Shown here piece by piece: positions 1 through 5,892 of a stretch of 12,870 nt of DNA (positions are counted from its first letter, which is position 1; each line of letters starts with the position of its first letter). Below the pieces are notes generated by a model. That model was not told the origin of the DNA. It saw nothing but the letters and a program-made list of their open reading frames with translations, and did not search any database. The translations under genes were made by a program, and so were the position numbers. Source of the DNA: Treponema sp. GTDB lineage: Bacteria; Spirochaetota; Spirochaetia; Treponematales; Treponemataceae. The DNA lies in contig JALNVF010000094.1 of the NCBI GenBank assembly GCA_023231445.1, positions 1 through 12,870 of the forward strand. The letters run 5' to 3'.

Positions 1-831
1 CCATCCGAACATTGACTTAAAGACGGAGACGTACCGCTGCCCTGCACTGCTCTTTGCAAGAATATACCCGGCGATTGTAAAAAGAGGAATTGCTGCAATA
101 TTACGGTCAGTAAGAATACGGTACGTTTCAAGCGGAATAACATCGACATATCCGCCGCTCTGGGAAAAAACGATATACGCTATGCCTCCGAGCACGAGAA
201 AAAGAGGCACACCCAGAAAGGCAAAAATAACAAGTACCACTATGAGCGGCCATACTGCCGCATGCGAAAAAGAAATCCACGCATCATTAAGCGCATATAA
301 ATGCGGCAGGTTTTCCATACCAGCAGTATAGTATAAAATGCCGGTGAGCGGCCCCATTGAAATAATCAGTCCGAGTACAATACCTATAACAGAGGCCGCA
401 GTATTTTTCCGGCATACAGCTGTCATACAGATGATGCCGAAATAACAAACCGGAAGAAAAGCAAAATACACTCTGGTGCTCATTCCCCAGAACGAAGCGG
501 TAAACTGCACCGGATTCACCAGCTGGCAGAACGAATCAATAAAAAGAGCCGTGAGTACACAGGTGATAACGGCAGCTTTTGCAGCTTCAACCGGTACGCG
601 GATTTCTGCCGGAAGTTTTTCCGTTAATGAAGCAAGACTCAGGTGACGGTCCTCACGCCAGGTAATAAGTCCCGCAATACAGGAAAAAAGAAACACAAAA
701 TGAAGGACAGCAATGTCTGCACCGGGAACCTGTATCCGGCATACTCCCTGCAGAAGTCTGAGTACCAGGGGCAGGACTGCAAGCAGACCTGTAAGTAAAA
801 CAGCTGCGGCATTTTCTATCCGGCGTATCAT
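1..831 (-). CDS. Fused TRAP transporter permease DctQ-DctM type (TatQM), 5' part, runs off window edge
   Basis: The membrane part of a TRAP transporter, which couples solute uptake from the periplasm to an ion gradient. My translation gives 277 residues from the start, with no stop before the window edge. Residues 1-175 are a hydrophobic DctQ-like region with likely membrane segments near 8-28, 40-57, 84-98, 119-137 and 145-163. A DctM-like region begins near 190 (segment 193-222, including FAFLGVPLFLVLGG) and continues with AAIPLFTIAGYI at 246-257, which matches the start of DctM proteins. Both small and large subunits are thus in one chain, as in the TPAT system of T. pallidum. The ATG overlaps the tatP stop by one base (TAATG on the coding strand), and a GGAG lies 7-10 bases upstream, so translation is probably coupled. 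The remaining DctM helices lie outside the window. Substrate unknown. Confidence 0.88.
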   Translation of the reverse strand, partial: MIRRIENAAAVLLTGLLAVLPLVLRLLQGVCRIQVPGADIAVLHFVFLFSCIAGLITWREDRHLSLASLTEKLPAEIRVPVEAAKAAVITCVLTALFIDSFCQLVNPVQFTASFWGMSTRVYFAFLPVCYFGIICMTAVCRKNTAASVIGIVLGLIISMGPLTGILYYTAGMENLPHLYALNDAWISFSHAAVWPLIVVLVIFAFLGVPLFLVLGGIAYIVFSQSGGYVDVIPLETYRILTDRNIAAIPLFTIAGYILAKSSAGQRYVSVFKSMFGW

Positions 832-1865
832 TATTTACTCCGGTATTTTTTTAAAAGAGCCTGTACACTGTCATATAACGTCTGGTCAAAAAGTCCCGTT
901 TTTATCATAGCTTCAGCATCACGGCTGAGCGTATTTTCCATAACGGTGCGTTCCTGAGATGTAAGTTTAATCCGGGTACATCCGCCTTCGACACAACGTT
1001 CAATATAGTCGTTGTCGGAAGAACGCTGGGCAGCAGTAAAATTTTTTTCTGCCTTCTTAACAGCCTCTGTCATTGCCGCTTTATACTTGTCCGGAATTTC
1101 ATTCCAGGATTTTTCTGAAATAACAAAAGCCGCCATTACAGGGCATATAGGTGCATCCAGTATATACGGTAGAGATTTGTAGTACTGTCCGGCATACGCA
1201 TACATCGGGATCGTGTAAAATCCCTCGACACCTCCCGGCGTCCGCATGCTCTGCAGAAGCTTGTCAGGAGGAATGTCTTCCGTACGAAAACCGGCAGCCT
1301 TAAAAGCATCGCTCAGCTGAGGAAGACCGACTCCGGCAACTGAAAGCTTCTGATTTTTTAAATCGGACGGAGTGTGTACCGGCTTCTTCGTATAAAAATA
1401 CGCCCAGCCGACATTAAACCAGCCGGCAATCACGTATCCCTTTACAGAAACAGCCTTTTGAAACTGCGGTTGCATTGATTCAAGAACATAATCAACTTCA
1501 TCCTGACTACGGAACATAAACGGGACAGCAAGCGTCAGAAAGTGAGTTTCAGGAGCAAGATTTGCAATGCCCAGATTGGAAAAGATAGCGCCGTCGATCG
1601 GAGCTTTCTGTCCGGGCCGGACAGAATTCAGTTTCTGGATAACTCCCGATTCACCGCCCATGGCATTAGTTCCCATGAACTGTATCTGTATTTCCCCGTT
1701 AGAGGCTTTAGCCCAATCCTGTGCAAGTCTGCGCTCTTCTATATCCCATGCAGAACGGGACGGAGCTATGGTTGCAATTTTAAGCGTTCTGCCTGCCTGT
1801 GCAGACAGCAGAGAACCTGAAGAACAGATAAAAAATATGAAACAAATACTTATACGTTTTTTCAT
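831..1865 (-). CDS. TRAP transporter periplasmic solute-binding protein, DctP family (TatP-like)
   Basis: A 344-residue extracytoplasmic binding protein that would deliver ligand to the TatQM permease. Residues 1-24 are a signal peptide with a type I site after AQA (22-24); no convincing lipobox is seen. The mature part has DctP features: LKIATIAPS at 28-36, FMGTNAMGG at 63-71, VPFMF at 114-118, and a DLKNQKLSVAG block at 168-178. In most DctP proteins that block reads KIR, and its Arg holds the ligand carboxylate; here the position is Ser175. This suggests a ligand without the usual carboxylate clamp. An AGGAAG site precedes the ATG at a good distance. The gene lies 18 bases after tatT and overlaps the permease gene by one base. 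Family assignment is strong; ligand unknown. Confidence 0.9.
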   Translation of the reverse strand: MKKRISICFIFFICSSGSLLSAQAGRTLKIATIAPSRSAWDIEERRLAQDWAKASNGEIQIQFMGTNAMGGESGVIQKLNSVRPGQKAPIDGAIFSNLGIANLAPETHFLTLAVPFMFRSQDEVDYVLESMQPQFQKAVSVKGYVIAGWFNVGWAYFYTKKPVHTPSDLKNQKLSVAGVGLPQLSDAFKAAGFRTEDIPPDKLLQSMRTPGGVEGFYTIPMYAYAGQYYKSLPYILDAPICPVMAAFVISEKSWNEIPDKYKAAMTEAVKKAEKNFTAAQRSSDNDYIERCVEGGCTRIKLTSQERTVMENTLSRDAEAMIKTGLFDQTLYDSVQALLKKYRSK

Positions 1866-1883
1866 GTTAGACTTCCTGAATAC

Positions 1884-2867
1884 CTACCAGTGTAAAAAAT
1901 AATCTGATTTATGAGCCAGAAGCCGACGGGCTTTACGCTGACTGATTATCGTCATTAGACGAGAAGAAGGATTATCATCAGGATTCAAAGAAAGCGCAGT
2001 GTTCAACGCTTTTTCAAATCCTGCCTCATCACCGGACGGAACACAGACGGATTCCGCATAGGTGATATACGGTCCCGGCGTTTTTCCGCCGGAAACACGG
2101 AGCGCTTCGTTATAGCAATACATACCGCGCTCGTGATTTCCGCCGAAATCAGACGGTACACTTACGTAAAAATTACACAGCATATCCCAGGCGGCACCGC
2201 TGTTGTAATCAGGATCAAGCGCTACAATTTTTTCCAGAATCGCAGCAGGAGAGTGAAGACTGCCGAGCATATCAGGATTTAATGGATCAAGACTGAATGC
2301 ACCAAGCCAGCCTGCACATGCCCAATAGGCAGTATTAACATCGTTTTTATCAAGTGCTGCAACAGCAGTATCAGTTGCAGCTGCATCAGTACCCAGTACT
2401 ACATTTCTGAATCCCTTATGACGTCCGTTCAGTGATTCAAGACAGTAATCACGGCCGCGGAGATAATGAAGTTTTGCACGGTCATATTCAGCCTGCTGTC
2501 TGTCAAATTCGGCATTTGTCAGTTCATCGGCAGGAGTCTGGATGAATACGTTTGCATACATTACATTAAGGGAACCGGTCATTGCCGTAAGACCAAGATG
2601 GTCCGGGTTCGTCCGGTGCATAATCTCATACAGTTCAAGCGCGGTAGGAAAAAAATCACTTATAAGCGTTACATCGCTTTCACCTGTAAGGGCAAGCATA
2701 GGATCAGAAGCGGATATATCTTTTTTTACGGGAATGCCTTTTTTATCAGCGCCGGAAAGCGTTGTAGACGCAGAATTGAAAGCAGCAGATTTGATTGATG
2801 TACACGAAACCAGTATAAAAGACAAAACGCACACTGCCTGAACGACTGCTTTTTTTACTTCCTTCAT
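1884..2867 (-). CDS. TatT-like TPR lipoprotein associated with TRAP transporter
   Basis: A 327-residue protein of the TRAP-transporter T-component family, known from the T. pallidum TPAT system, where the TPR lipoprotein TatT binds the solute-binding protein TatP in the periplasm. Here the N terminus is basic, then hydrophobic, and ends in LVSC (19-22), a spirochaete-type lipobox that puts the lipidated Cys at 22. A Ser/Thr/Lys-rich linker follows, then a helical body with family features: FFPTALELYEIMHRTNPDH around 72-90 and later TPR-like helices. Position directly before tatP and tatQM supports the name. No Shine-Dalgarno sequence precedes the ATG; a TATAAT sits exactly six bases before it, so the mRNA may be leaderless. 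Function in ligand handling is inferred from the T. pallidum system. Confidence 0.85.
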   Translation of the reverse strand: MKEVKKAVVQAVCVLSFILVSCTSIKSAAFNSASTTLSGADKKGIPVKKDISASDPMLALTGESDVTLISDFFPTALELYEIMHRTNPDHLGLTAMTGSLNVMYANVFIQTPADELTNAEFDRQQAEYDRAKLHYLRGRDYCLESLNGRHKGFRNVVLGTDAAATDTAVAALDKNDVNTAYWACAGWLGAFSLDPLNPDMLGSLHSPAAILEKIVALDPDYNSGAAWDMLCNFYVSVPSDFGGNHERGMYCYNEALRVSGGKTPGPYITYAESVCVPSGDEAGFEKALNTALSLNPDDNPSSRLMTIISQRKARRLLAHKSDYFLHW

Positions 2868-2873
2868 ATTTTA

Positions 2874-2902
2874 ATTATACTTCATCAGGAATATTTACAC
2901 AA
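2874..2902 (-). promoter_or_regulatory. Predicted tatT-P-QM promoter
   Basis: On the minus strand TTGTGT (2902-2897) and a perfect TATAAT (2879-2874) are 17 bases apart. The predicted start of transcription falls on the A of the tatT ATG at 2867. No terminator is seen between the upstream TtcA-like gene and this site, so read-through from upstream is also possible. Confidence 0.5.
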
Positions 2903-2928
2903 CTTCTATAGTCTACTGTATAAATATG

Positions 2929-3639
2929 CTACGGCAGATATTCCGTCCGTATGTTTTTTAGTGAAGCAAACATACGTTCTTTTTTTGCACCGCTGCCGCC
3001 GGTAAGATCCTGCAGCAGTTTCCGGGCTTCTTTCCGTCCGGAATTATCCTGATACGAACAGGTACAGGTCCACCCGTTATATCCCTGCTGCCGGGCATGT
3101 TCAATGATTGTACCGACACTGGCATAGCACAACGGCCGCAAAATTGTCACCGGATATTCGTCATACGCAAGCACAGGGGGCATTGTTGAAAGTTCCCCCT
3201 TTCCGAGCATATTCATAAGCAGCGTTTCAAGGATGTCGTCAAGATGATGACCAAGCGCAAGTTTGTTGTATCCATTTGCGACAGCGTAGTTAAGAAGTTC
3301 AGTACGGCGCTGTGTCGAACACCACCAGCAGTTCATTTTCCTGCCCGGTTTAAGACGTCCAATCACATCAGCATTTATCGTTTCATACGGCACATTCCAT
3401 CTATAAAAAAGATCCGTAATACCGGAGGGAACCGGTGGTGCAAAATCACTTTGAACAGTAACAGCTTTGTATGTGTAATTGCAGAGGGGACGCTTTGCGC
3501 GCTGTGCAAAATATTCGACAAGCGCGGTTGAATCCTTTCCTCCCGACGCACCGATCAGAATCCGGTCCCCGTCTTCGATCATATTATAGTCAAAAACAGC
3601 CTTATCTATAAGACTTGAAAGTTTTGGATGTTTAGCCAT
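2929..3639 (-). CDS. TtcA-like PP-loop tRNA thiolation protein
   Basis: A 236-residue cytoplasmic N-type ATP pyrophosphatase. The PP-loop SGGKDST is at 32-38, where ATP would adenylate the target base. CWWC at 104-107 matches the CxxC pair that holds the iron-sulfur cluster in TtcA, and LGHHLDDILETLLMN at 129-143 is the family's second signature. MPPVL and ILRPL (153-170) and Cys192/Cys194 near the C-terminal region also follow TtcA. TtcA makes 2-thiocytidine at position 32 of some tRNAs; that exact target is inferred from the family and other PP-loop thiolases are possible. The protein is shorter than enterobacterial TtcA. A GGAG precedes the ATG. It starts 69 bases after the kinase stop and ends 61 bases before tatT, all on one strand. 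Confidence 0.8.
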   Translation of the reverse strand: MAKHPKLSSLIDKAVFDYNMIEDGDRILIGASGGKDSTALVEYFAQRAKRPLCNYTYKAVTVQSDFAPPVPSGITDLFYRWNVPYETINADVIGRLKPGRKMNCWWCSTQRRTELLNYAVANGYNKLALGHHLDDILETLLMNMLGKGELSTMPPVLAYDEYPVTILRPLCYASVGTIIEHARQQGYNGWTCTCSYQDNSGRKEARKLLQDLTGGSGAKKERMFASLKNIRTEYLP

Positions 3640-3708
3640 GTCTGTTGTTCTCCGGAAAATTACAGTCTGCTGCGTCGTGTCATGCAGAAGCAGAAAACAG
3701 TTCTGTGT

Positions 3709-4734
3709 TCACCGCTGGATTCTTCCGGTCCCGTTTCCGTTCATCAGGGTAAGAACCTGTTCCTTTGCAGCAAGATTAAAATCCCCCGGAATGGAGTGTT
3801 TTAAGCACGAAGAAGCTGCAGCGAATTCAAGTGCCTGCTGTTCATCATTCCATTCTGTAAGCGCATAAATAAGGGCTGCTGCAAATGAATCTCCTGCACC
3901 GACGCGCTCAACGATATTCTCTATATCGTACTGACGGGACTGGTAATATCCTTTTTCCCCTGAGAGCACCGCAGACCACCCGTTTCTGTCTGCGGAATAG
4001 CTGAACCGGAGTGTTACCGCAACCATGGGCACATTCGGAAACTGCTCTTTTACTTTATCGCACAGCTCTCTGTATGCTTCGTCAGGGTGAAGCCGTTCGT
4101 TCAGACTTATTCCGAGACATTTCTGTATATCTTCTTCGTTCGCTATGATGACATCCGCATTGCGGGCAAATTCACGGAGCACATCAGAAGCGCTTTTCCC
4201 ATACCGCCACAGTTTGTTCCGGTAATTCAGGTCAAGGGAAATAACAGCTCCGTTTTTTTTCGCAGCGTGCACGGCCGCCATACCGCAGTCGGACGCACTC
4301 TGAGAAACGGCCGGCGTAACCCCCGAAAGATGAAACCATCCCGCACCAAAAAGAAGCGAGTCCCAGTCGTATTTATCCGGTCCGGATACAGCAAAACAGC
4401 TCCCGTTTCTGTCATAGATAACCTGCGACGGCCGCTGGCACGCCCCCCCCTCAAGATAGTAAATACCCATTCTGCCTTCAGTCCTGTAAGCCTTGACGTC
4501 GACACCATATGAACGCAGAGACCGGACAGCGGCGTCCCCGACCGCATTGGAAGGAAGAGCCGTTACATACACTGCCCTTCCCCCGAGCACTGCAACAGAC
4601 ACGGCAACGTTCGCTTCACTCCCGCCGAAAACCGTTTCGAGTACGGGCGACTGGAACAAAAGTTCACGGGCCGGAGGCCTGAGGCGAAGCATTATTTCTC
4701 CGAACGTTACGATTGTTTTGCTCTGAATATTCAT
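3709..4734 (-). CDS. PfkB-family sugar kinase, probable 2-keto-3-deoxygluconate kinase
   Basis: A 341-residue ribokinase-fold kinase. The N terminus KTIVTFGEIMLRL is typical of 2-keto-3-deoxygluconate (KDG) kinases, as are GGSEANVA at 37-44 and the C-terminal signature ERVGAGDSFAAALIYAL with the catalytic-base Asp282. KDG kinase phosphorylates the keto-deoxy acid from uronate or pectin breakdown, feeding KDPG aldolase; the KDG preference is inferred from the sequence style, and another PfkB sugar kinase is possible. I place the start at 4734 and not at the upstream ATG (4770). Family homology begins here, neither ATG has a Shine-Dalgarno site, and a TATTAT sits exactly six bases before this one. 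A run of eight G on the coding strand (4450-4443, codons 95-97) could cause slippage. No aldolase or isomerase gene is beside it. Confidence 0.8.
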   Translation of the reverse strand: MNIQSKTIVTFGEIMLRLRPPARELLFQSPVLETVFGGSEANVAVSVAVLGGRAVYVTALPSNAVGDAAVRSLRSYGVDVKAYRTEGRMGIYYLEGGACQRPSQVIYDRNGSCFAVSGPDKYDWDSLLFGAGWFHLSGVTPAVSQSASDCGMAAVHAAKKNGAVISLDLNYRNKLWRYGKSASDVLREFARNADVIIANEEDIQKCLGISLNERLHPDEAYRELCDKVKEQFPNVPMVAVTLRFSYSADRNGWSAVLSGEKGYYQSRQYDIENIVERVGAGDSFAAALIYALTEWNDEQQALEFAAASSCLKHSIPGDFNLAAKEQVLTLMNGNGTGRIQR

Positions 4735-4740
4735 GAAACA

Positions 4741-4746
4741 ATAATA
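4741..4746 (-). promoter_or_regulatory. Candidate -10 box giving a leaderless kinase mRNA
   Basis: TATTAT on the minus strand, with six bases between it and the ATG at 4734. I see no good -35 hexamer 16-18 bases upstream, so the call rests on the -10 box, its spacing, and the same spacing at three other genes without Shine-Dalgarno sites. Confidence 0.35.
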
Positions 4747-4773
4747 CATCATCCCGTTATTTAACGCCATATC

Positions 4774-4802
4774 TTGACGAAAGCTACTGTTTCCTATATT
4801 AT
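4774..4802 (+). promoter_or_regulatory. tRNA-Val promoter
   Basis: TTGACG (4774-4779) and TATTAT (4797-4802) are 17 bases apart, each matching consensus at five of six positions. Transcription should begin near 4809, giving a leader of about 17 bases before the mature tRNA. The site lies between the divergent kinase gene and the tRNA. Confidence 0.65.
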
Positions 4803-4813
4803 AAAAACACTCA

Positions 4814-4916
4814 CCGCTATTTGGTGCGCGATTAGCTCAGTTGGTTAGAGTACAAGCATGACACGCTTGGGGTCACTAGTTCGATTCTAGTACCGCGCAC
4901 CAAATAGCGGTTTTTT
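4814..4916 (+). terminator. Inverted repeat around tRNA-Val ending in a T-run; probable terminator
   Basis: The 17 bases 4814-4830 are the exact reverse complement of 4894-4910, and six T follow at 4911-4916. The pairing joins the leader to the CCA end and trailer and extends the tRNA acceptor helix outward by 12 base pairs. The GC-rich outer end (CCGCTATTT with AAATAGCGG) directly before the T-run fits an intrinsic terminator whose loop is the tRNA itself. Confidence 0.65.
4826..4902 (+). tRNA. tRNA-Val (anticodon GAC)
   Basis: A 77-base cloverleaf with the 3' CCA encoded. The anticodon arm is CAAGC / ATGACAC / GCTTG, with T33 and anticodon GAC, which reads Val codons GUC and GUU. The T arm is ACTAG / TTCGATT / CTAGT, and the D arm follows ATTAGCTCAG. 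The acceptor helix GCGCGAT pairs with ACCGCGC except for an A-C mismatch at 6-67. The leader and trailer are complementary (see the terminator entry). Confidence 0.97.
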
Positions 4917-5060
4917 ATTTAACGACGGCGCTGCATAGATGCGTGACCGTCCTTATAGACGGTACAATCAGTGTAATTTTCAGCTGCTGTCTATTCAGAG
5001 AATAAAGAATCCACTATATCCGGTCTGTCCTTCAAATTGTAAACAAACAAAAGAGCTGCT

Positions 5061-5270
5061 TCATTTATTCTCTGCAAAATATGCTTTTTTGTTTTTTTCA
5101 ATAGTTTTCCCACCGATACCTATATTTTCATCAGGAAGTTCTTTTATTGTTGTAAGAAAAAACTGACTTGGTATATTCATGATTTCCGAAGAAACCTCGG
5201 TCAATCTTTCAATCAGTTTTTCTTTCTGATCTTTTGTTAATTTTCCACTTTCTACAGTAATATACGGCAT
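5061..5270 (-). CDS. 4-oxalocrotonate tautomerase family protein (DmpI-like)
   Basis: A 69-residue protein of the tautomerase superfamily, small enzymes that assemble as oligomers and use an N-terminal proline exposed after Met removal. The start is set at 5270: the chain then begins MPYITVESG with Pro as residue 2, and an AGGAGA site lies at proper distance, whereas the 15 extra residues encoded upstream match nothing. KLTKDQKEKLIERLTEVSSEI is the typical first helix, and KELPDENIGIGG matches the C-terminal part of DmpI-like members. The natural substrate cannot be told from sequence, and many members in anaerobes are uncharacterised. The gene stands alone between two tRNAs, with no aromatic-degradation genes nearby. 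Confidence 0.88.
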   Translation of the reverse strand: MPYITVESGKLTKDQKEKLIERLTEVSSEIMNIPSQFFLTTIKELPDENIGIGGKTIEKNKKAYFAENK

Positions 5271-5288
5271 TTCTATCTCCTGATCGAT

Positions 5289-5317
5289 TTTATACAAAGT
5301 ATATATTATATTCATAA
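5289..5317 (-). promoter_or_regulatory. Possible tautomerase gene promoter
   Basis: On the minus strand TTATGA (5317-5312) and TATAAA (5294-5289) are 17 bases apart, inside AT-rich sequence upstream of the AGGAGA ribosome site. The -35 match is weak, and other TA-rich hexamers are present. Confidence 0.3.
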
Positions 5318-5697
5318 CAAGCGCACGTCTTTCTTACACAGCCCCCCTCCCCTTATTTGCGGCAAACTTGGTACGAAACAGCCGAGTGCATAACAGGAGA
5401 AGAAATTTACTCTGATTGATGAAAGATTATCATATCATAAAAATTTTTATATAAATGAATGAATAAAAAAATATTTCTTTAAAAACTCCGCACAATTAAA
5501 AAAGTGAGTCTCGCTAGATTTTTTACTACAATGCGTCAAATTTTTGGGGCGCCCTTCCCGACAAACGACAGGATTACAGCCCGAAACTTTGTTTTTATAA
5601 TTCCCGTTAACGAAATAACCCCCTGCAATTTCTTATGTTACAAGGGGTTATTCTATTGTTCATTCTTTTAGGTATTGGAATGAACTCTTTGTTTTTA
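5318..5697. other. Non-coding, AT-rich intergenic stretch
   Basis: About 380 bases with no credible coding region on either strand. It holds a pyrimidine-rich tract (C6-T-C4 at 5342-5352), a very AT-rich core (about 5430-5540), a GC-rich block at 5546-5586 that stands out from its surroundings, and two hairpins (5614-5652 and 5658-5685) next to tRNA-Lys. I recognise no riboswitch or known small RNA here. The GC-rich block could be a copy of a dispersed genomic repeat; this cannot be tested within the window. Confidence 0.6.
5614..5685 (-). terminator. Two hairpins downstream of tRNA-Lys, possible transcription end
   Basis: Reading with the tRNA, the first hairpin pairs GTTCATTC with GAATGAAC (5685-5678 with 5665-5658, 12-base loop). 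The second pairs AATAACCCC with GGGGTTATT (5652-5644 with 5622-5614, 21-base loop). Neither is followed by a strong T-run in this direction, so the terminator role is uncertain. The first hairpin has T-rich sequence after it on the plus strand instead. Confidence 0.35.
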
Positions 5698-5770
5698 TGA
5701 GCTATTGCAGATTCGAACTGCAGACCCACGCCTTAAAAGGGCGTTGCTCTACCTACTGAGCTAATAGCCC
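5698..5770 (-). tRNA. tRNA-Lys (anticodon UUU)
   Basis: A 73-base cloverleaf. The acceptor GGGCTAT pairs fully with ATAGCTC, including one G-U pair, and the discriminator is A. The anticodon arm is ACGCC / CTTTTAA / GGCGT, with anticodon TTT. The T arm is TGCAG / TTCGAAT / CTGCA. The base after A73 is T, so CCA is not encoded and must be added by a nucleotidyltransferase, unlike the tRNA-Val in this window. Confidence 0.97.
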
Positions 5771-5796
5771 GTATTCACTTGGGGTGAACGTTGCCT

Positions 5797-5825
5797 ACTA
5801 TATTCTTTTATCAGGAAAGTGTCAA
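5797..5825 (-). promoter_or_regulatory. tRNA-Lys promoter
   Basis: On the minus strand a perfect TTGACA (5825-5820) and TATAGT (5802-5797) are 17 bases apart. The leader is about 20 bases and contains a small hairpin, TTCAC with GTGAA (5788-5784 with 5778-5774). This is the strongest sigma-70-type promoter in the middle region. Confidence 0.8.
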
Positions 5826-5839
5826 TAACCCTGATGCGT

Positions 5840-5854
5840 ATTTTATCATAAAAT
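5840..5854. repeat. 15-bp AT-rich palindrome upstream of the asparaginase gene
   Basis: ATTTTAT and ATAAAAT flank a single central C, a perfect inverted repeat lying between the divergent tRNA-Lys and asparaginase promoters. It has the size of a regulator site, but such palindromes also arise by chance in AT-rich DNA. Confidence 0.3.
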
Positions 5855-5858
5855 ATCT

Positions 5859-5886
5859 ATGACGATATCTGAAAATATGCTATGTT
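5859..5886 (+). promoter_or_regulatory. Predicted asparaginase promoter, leaderless type
   Basis: ATGACG (5859-5864) and TATGTT (5881-5886) are 16 bases apart. Six bases separate TATGTT from the ATG at 5893, placing the start of transcription on the start codon. No Shine-Dalgarno sequence is present. Confidence 0.45.
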
Positions 5887-5892
5887 CTGCAT

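Noticed and set aside
1542..1902. Plus-strand open frames of 92 and 111 residues opposite tatP
   Set aside because: They overlap a clear TRAP binding-protein gene, and their sequences are low-complexity Ser/Arg/Cys-rich with no family match.
4735..4770. Longer N terminus for the kinase starting at 4770
   Set aside because: The 12 extra residues match no PfkB protein, the upstream ATG has no ribosome site, and family homology begins right after the ATG at 4734.
4946..4964. Small hairpin ACCGTC / GACGGT downstream of tRNA-Val as a terminator
   Set aside because: It has a 6-bp stem and no T-run on either side. The inverted repeat with T6 directly after the tRNA is the better terminator.
5271..5315. 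Longer N terminus for the tautomerase starting at 5315
   Set aside because: It would bury the catalytic N-terminal proline; the ATG at 5270 has a good AGGAGA site.
5342..5352. C6-T-C4 tract as a G-quadruplex site
   Set aside because: Only two adjacent G runs are present on the other strand; a quadruplex needs four.
5318..5697. Riboswitch or known small RNA in the long intergenic stretch
   Set aside because: I could not match any known riboswitch core, and no downstream gene in cis fits: the tautomerase gene starts before the stretch in its own direction, and tRNA-Lys lies on the other side.
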